In this document: positions 61,089 to 64,000 of the stretch, in pieces
Layout: every line of letters starts with the position of its first letter
Position numbering within the stretch: the first letter of the stretch is position 1
From: Bacteroidota bacterium
GTDB taxonomy: Bacteria; Bacteroidota; Bacteroidia; Chitinophagales; Saprospiraceae
Reading direction: 5' to 3'
Length of the DNA stretch: 64,000 nt
Assembly (NCBI GenBank): GCA_003045895.1
Contig: PZPC01000016.1
Coordinates: 1 to 64,000 of the forward strand
The notes under the pieces: model-generated
What the model was told of the DNA's origin: nothing
The model's database searches: none
The model's input: only the letters and a program-made list of their open reading frames with translations
Program-made: the position numbers and the translations under genes

Positions 61089-61967
61089 ATGAGTTTGCTG
61101 AAAATCACCAACCTCAATAAAACCTACCCCAACGGCACCCAGGCCCTGGTCGACGTCAACCTGGAATTGTCGAACGGGATGTTTGGCCTCCTGGGGCCCA
61201 ATGGCGCCGGGAAATCTTCGCTCATGCGCACCCTCGCTACCCTGCAGGAAGCCGATTCTGGTTCGGCCTTCCTGGATGACATCGACATGCTCAACAACCC
61301 CCAGGCCGTGCGGCAAACCCTGGGTTACCTGCCCCAGGAGTTTGGGGTCTATCCCCGCATCACGGCGGCCCAGTTGCTGGACCACCTCTGCATCCTGAAA
61401 GGTGTCGCCAACAAGAACGAACGCCGGGAACTGGTGGATTACCTTCTGCAGAAAGTCAACCTCTACGAAGAACGGAACAAGAGTGTCAAAGGCTTTTCCG
61501 GTGGCATGAAACAACGCGTTGGCATTGCGCAGGCCCTCATCGGCAACCCGCAGTTGATCATCGTTGACGAACCCACCGCCGGCCTCGACCCCGGCGAACG
61601 GAACCGCTTCCACAACCTGCTGGCCGAAGTCGGGGAGGAGGTCATCGTCATCCTCTCCACCCACATCGTCGACGATGTCAAGGAGTTGTGTACCCACATG
61701 GCCATCATGAACCTGGGCCGGATCGTGTACAACGGCACCCCCGCCGATGCCCTCTCGGAGTTGAACGGCAAAGTGTGGCGCAAGACCATTGAGCGCTCCG
61801 AAAAGGAAGCCTACCAGAGTGCCTACCACGTTATCTCCGACAAAATGGTCGCCGGCCGGCCGCAGATCCACGTCCTCAGCGAAGTGAATCCCGGCAACGA
61901 TTTCGAGGAAAGCGAACCCGATCTGGAGGATGTCTTCTTCACCCATATCCACGCCCTCCAGGCCTAA
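61089..61967 (+). CDS. ABC transporter ATP-binding protein
   Basis: A 292-residue ATPase of the ABC-2/M1-permease-associated type. Walker A GPNGAGKSS, Q-loop YLPQEFGVYP, signature FSGGMKQRVG, Walker B LIIVDEPTAGLD and H-loop LSTHIVDD are all intact. The C-terminal about 80 residues (KVWRKTIERSEKEAYQSAY...) form an accessory region. It is followed 12 bp later by its permease. I chose the ATG at 61089 (MSLLKITNLNKTYPNG); an upstream frame to 61014 lacks family similarity. The exported substrate is unknown. Confidence 0.92.
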   Translation: MSLLKITNLNKTYPNGTQALVDVNLELSNGMFGLLGPNGAGKSSLMRTLATLQEADSGSAFLDDIDMLNNPQAVRQTLGYLPQEFGVYPRITAAQLLDHLCILKGVANKNERRELVDYLLQKVNLYEERNKSVKGFSGGMKQRVGIAQALIGNPQLIIVDEPTAGLDPGERNRFHNLLAEVGEEVIVILSTHIVDDVKELCTHMAIMNLGRIVYNGTPADALSELNGKVWRKTIERSEKEAYQSAYHVISDKMVAGRPQIHVLSEVNPGNDFEESEPDLEDVFFTHIHALQA

Positions 61968-61979
61968 AATTCACCGCTT

Positions 61980-64000
61980 ATGTTCTTCGAATTTTTTTCC
62001 AAAGAAGTCATCACGGCGCTGAAGAAGCCGATGATCTATATCTTTATCTTCATCGTGGCGCTCCTGGTTTTTGGGGCCGTGGTGAGTGACAACGTCATCA
62101 TCGGTGGCGTTTTCGGCGACGTCAAGAAAAATGCGCCGGTCGTGGTGGCGAATTACGTAGCCATCCTAAATATCTTCGGGTTGCTCTTCGCGACCGCTTT
62201 TTTCAACAACGCGGCCCTGCGCGACTACCAGTACGGTTTTCAGGAAATTATGTTCACCACACCGATCAGCAAGAGCGACTACTTTTTTGGCCGCTTCTGC
62301 GGGGCGTGGCTGCTGTCGACCCTCGTCATGCTGGGTATCTACCTGGCTTTCCTGGCGGGCGCCGCCATCGGGCCGGCCATGCACTGGATCGGTGCCGAGC
62401 GGGTGGGCCCCACACCGTGGTTGGCTTTTCTCAACAGCTACCTGCTGTTTGTGGTGCCCAATATGTTTTTTGCGGGCGCCATCATCTTTGCCCTGGCCAC
62501 GCAGTTCAAGAGTACCATCGTGTCGTTTGTCGGCACCCTCTTCATCATCATTGGCTACATTGTGTCGCTCAACCTGGCTAGCGACATCGACAACCAGGCC
62601 ACTGCCGCCCTGGTCGACGTGTTTGGGATTGCGGCCTATACCTTGGATACCGAGTACTTCACACCCCTGGAACGCAATACCCTTGCCCCGGCTTTTTCCG
62701 GCTACCTGCTGCTCAACCGCATGCTTTGGTTCGCGGTAGGCCTGGTCATCCTGTTCTTTGCGGCTTACCGTTTCTCTTTTACAACTAAAAACAGCAAACA
62801 GAAAAAGTCCGCCACAAAGTCCGCCAAAACAAAAGCGGCCCCCCAGCCGTTGGCCAAACCGGTGCTCAGTGCTTCCGCACAACACCATACGGGTTGGGCC
62901 ACTTTCTGGAGTTTCTTTAAAACCAACGCCTTGTCCATTGGCAAAAGCACCACCTTTGTAATCTTGCTGCTGTTTGCCATCATCTTACTGGTCTCTAACC
63001 TGTGGGGCGGTTTCGAATATTTTGGTTTGAAATCTTATCCGGTGACGTACAAGATGATCGACGAGATCAGCAGCCTCGCCAGCTTGTTCGTCCTGATCGT
63101 GCTCGTGTTTTTCAGCGGCGAACTGGTCTGGCGCGATCGCGACAATCACCTCAACGAAGTTGTAGACGCTACGCCCCACCATTCGGTGATTTCCCTCCTG
63201 GCCAAGACCGCTTCGCTGGTCGTTTTGGGTAGCGTGCTGCACCTGGTACTGATCCTGGTGGGGATGCTTTACCAGACGTTCAATGGCTACACCAATTACG
63301 AGGTGGGCGTATACCTGACCGACTTCCTGACCGATGGGTTTGTTCTCTACCTGGTTTGGGGCACTTTCCTGGTCTTCATCCAGGTGCTCGTCAACCAGAA
63401 ATACCTGGGGTATTTTGTGTCGGTGCTCTTCCTGTTTGTGCTCGATATCTTATTTTCGATCATCCAGGTAGAGAGCAAGATGTTCCTGATCGGCGAAACA
63501 CCCCAGACCGCCTATTCCGATATGAATGGTTTTGGGCCAGCCAGTACCGCCCAGTGGTGGTTCTCCAATTACTGGGTGCTCTTTGGGTTGCTTTCGCTGA
63601 TTATTGCTGGCTTGTGTTGGCCCCGTGGGCTGAACCGCTCGCTCAAGGATCGGTTTGCCACCAGCCGCAAGTCGCTGGGCAAGTCCTACTTCGGTACCCT
63701 GGGTTTCTTGGGCCTGGCCTGGCTAGCGGTGGGTGCTTTCGTCTTTTACAATACCCAGGTGCTCAACCCCTACAAAACCAGCAAGGAGCAGGAACGCCTG
63801 CAGGTGCAGTACGAAAAGGACTACAAAAAATACGAAAACGTGCCGCTGCCGATGGTGACCGACCTGACCTACTACATCGACATCTATCCCGCCGAGCGAA
63901 CCGTCAGGGCGAAGGTTGATCTGCTGCTGCGCAACAATGCCGACCGGCCGATCGATTCGCTCCATTTTACCCTGGATTCCGATGATCCCATCCAGCTGGA
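61980..64000 (+). CDS. ABC transporter permease with M1-aminopeptidase-type architecture (5' part, truncated by window end)
   Basis: The frame stays open from the ATG at 61980 (MFFEFFSKEVITALKKPMIY) to the end of the window, about 673 codons. It has a first block of about six transmembrane helices (about 20-270), a basic Lys/Ala-rich cytoplasmic loop (about 272-300, KQKKSATKSAKTKAA), a second block of helices (about 320-610) and, from about 625, a periplasmic domain start (LPMVTDLTYYIDIYPAERTV, LLLRNNADRPIDSLHF) that resembles the N-terminal domain of M1 aminopeptidases. Bacteroidota ABC-2 permeases with a C-terminal M1 peptidase of about 1100-1200 residues total are known. The HExxH motif would lie beyond the window. 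Confidence 0.82.
   Translation, partial: MFFEFFSKEVITALKKPMIYIFIFIVALLVFGAVVSDNVIIGGVFGDVKKNAPVVVANYVAILNIFGLLFATAFFNNAALRDYQYGFQEIMFTTPISKSDYFFGRFCGAWLLSTLVMLGIYLAFLAGAAIGPAMHWIGAERVGPTPWLAFLNSYLLFVVPNMFFAGAIIFALATQFKSTIVSFVGTLFIIIGYIVSLNLASDIDNQATAALVDVFGIAAYTLDTEYFTPLERNTLAPAFSGYLLLNRMLWFAVGLVILFFAAYRFSFTTKNSKQKKSATKSAKTKAAPQPLAKPVLSASAQHHTGWATFWSFFKTNALSIGKSTTFVILLLFAIILLVSNLWGGFEYFGLKSYPVTYKMIDEISSLASLFVLIVLVFFSGELVWRDRDNHLNEVVDATPHHSVISLLAKTASLVVLGSVLHLVLILVGMLYQTFNGYTNYEVGVYLTDFLTDGFVLYLVWGTFLVFIQVLVNQKYLGYFVSVLFLFVLDILFSIIQVESKMFLIGETPQTAYSDMNGFGPASTAQWWFSNYWVLFGLLSLIIAGLCWPRGLNRSLKDRFATSRKSLGKSYFGTLGFLGLAWLAVGAFVFYNTQVLNPYKTSKEQERLQVQYEKDYKKYENVPLPMVTDLTYYIDIYPAERTVRAKVDLLLRNNADRPIDSLHFTLDSDDPIQL

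Overview
The window looks like a chromosome segment from a Bacteroidota bacterium, most likely a Saprospiraceae/Lewinella-type member of the Chitinophagales-Saprospirales. The evidence is a Bacteroidota-type T9SS sorting domain on a secreted esterase, TAnnTTTG-type promoter boxes, weak Shine-Dalgarno signals, an NqrABCDEF operon, a BatE-like TPR/SH3 protein, a DUF819 membrane protein and a MATE pump. No phylogenetic marker gene (16S, rpoB) is present, so the assignment is by gene content only.

Layout. 0.1-3.4 kb: a di-haem cytochrome c followed by the two subunits of a molybdenum-containing aldehyde/isoquinoline-type oxidoreductase. 3.6-4.2 kb: PnuC nicotinamide-riboside/NMN transporter. 4.4-11.2 kb: complete Na+-translocating NADH:quinone reductase operon nqrABCDEF, with an unusual N-terminal membrane hairpin on NqrA, a possible metal-regulator palindrome upstream and a clear terminator. 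11.2-24.0 kb: single housekeeping and envelope genes (BatE-like, GH3, Phenol_MetA_deg-type barrel, LolA, thiolase, T9SS-exported esterase, SH3 lipoprotein, DUF819) separated by repeat-rich intergenic DNA.

24.1-25.0 kb: a non-coding locus with a good Bacteroidota promoter and a tandem duplication of about 306 bp. Each full unit holds a tRNA-like cloverleaf: 7-bp acceptor, Leu-type D-arm, 5-bp anticodon stem with U33 and a GUC triplet, 5-bp T-arm. The variable region is 83-88 nt and differs strongly between the two copies although its closing helix is kept. I regard this as the most unusual thing in the window.

25.0-54.4 kb (minus strand): a complete extracellular contractile injection system (eCIS). 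Transcription runs from a LuxR-type regulator through DUF4255 cap, a hypothetical, sheath, two tube proteins, DUF5908, LysM protein, VgrG-like spike, PAAR tip, gp25, two very large baseplate proteins, a 1360-residue CarboxypepD_reg protein, a tape-measure-type protein, a 1670-residue DUF4157 cargo protein with an HNH-like C-terminus, a two-domain SMI1/KNR4 protein (candidate immunity) and an AAA+ ATPase. The operon is interrupted by MITE-like palindromes and short-repeat arrays.

54.8-64.0 kb: MATE pump, about 1.2 kb of nested intergenic repeats, two small uncharacterised proteins, an alpha/beta hydrolase overlapping an M20D amidohydrolase, and an ABC transporter (ATPase plus a large permease that runs off the end of the window). 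Several dispersed non-coding repeat families recur through the window; no transposase is present, so all appear non-autonomous here.
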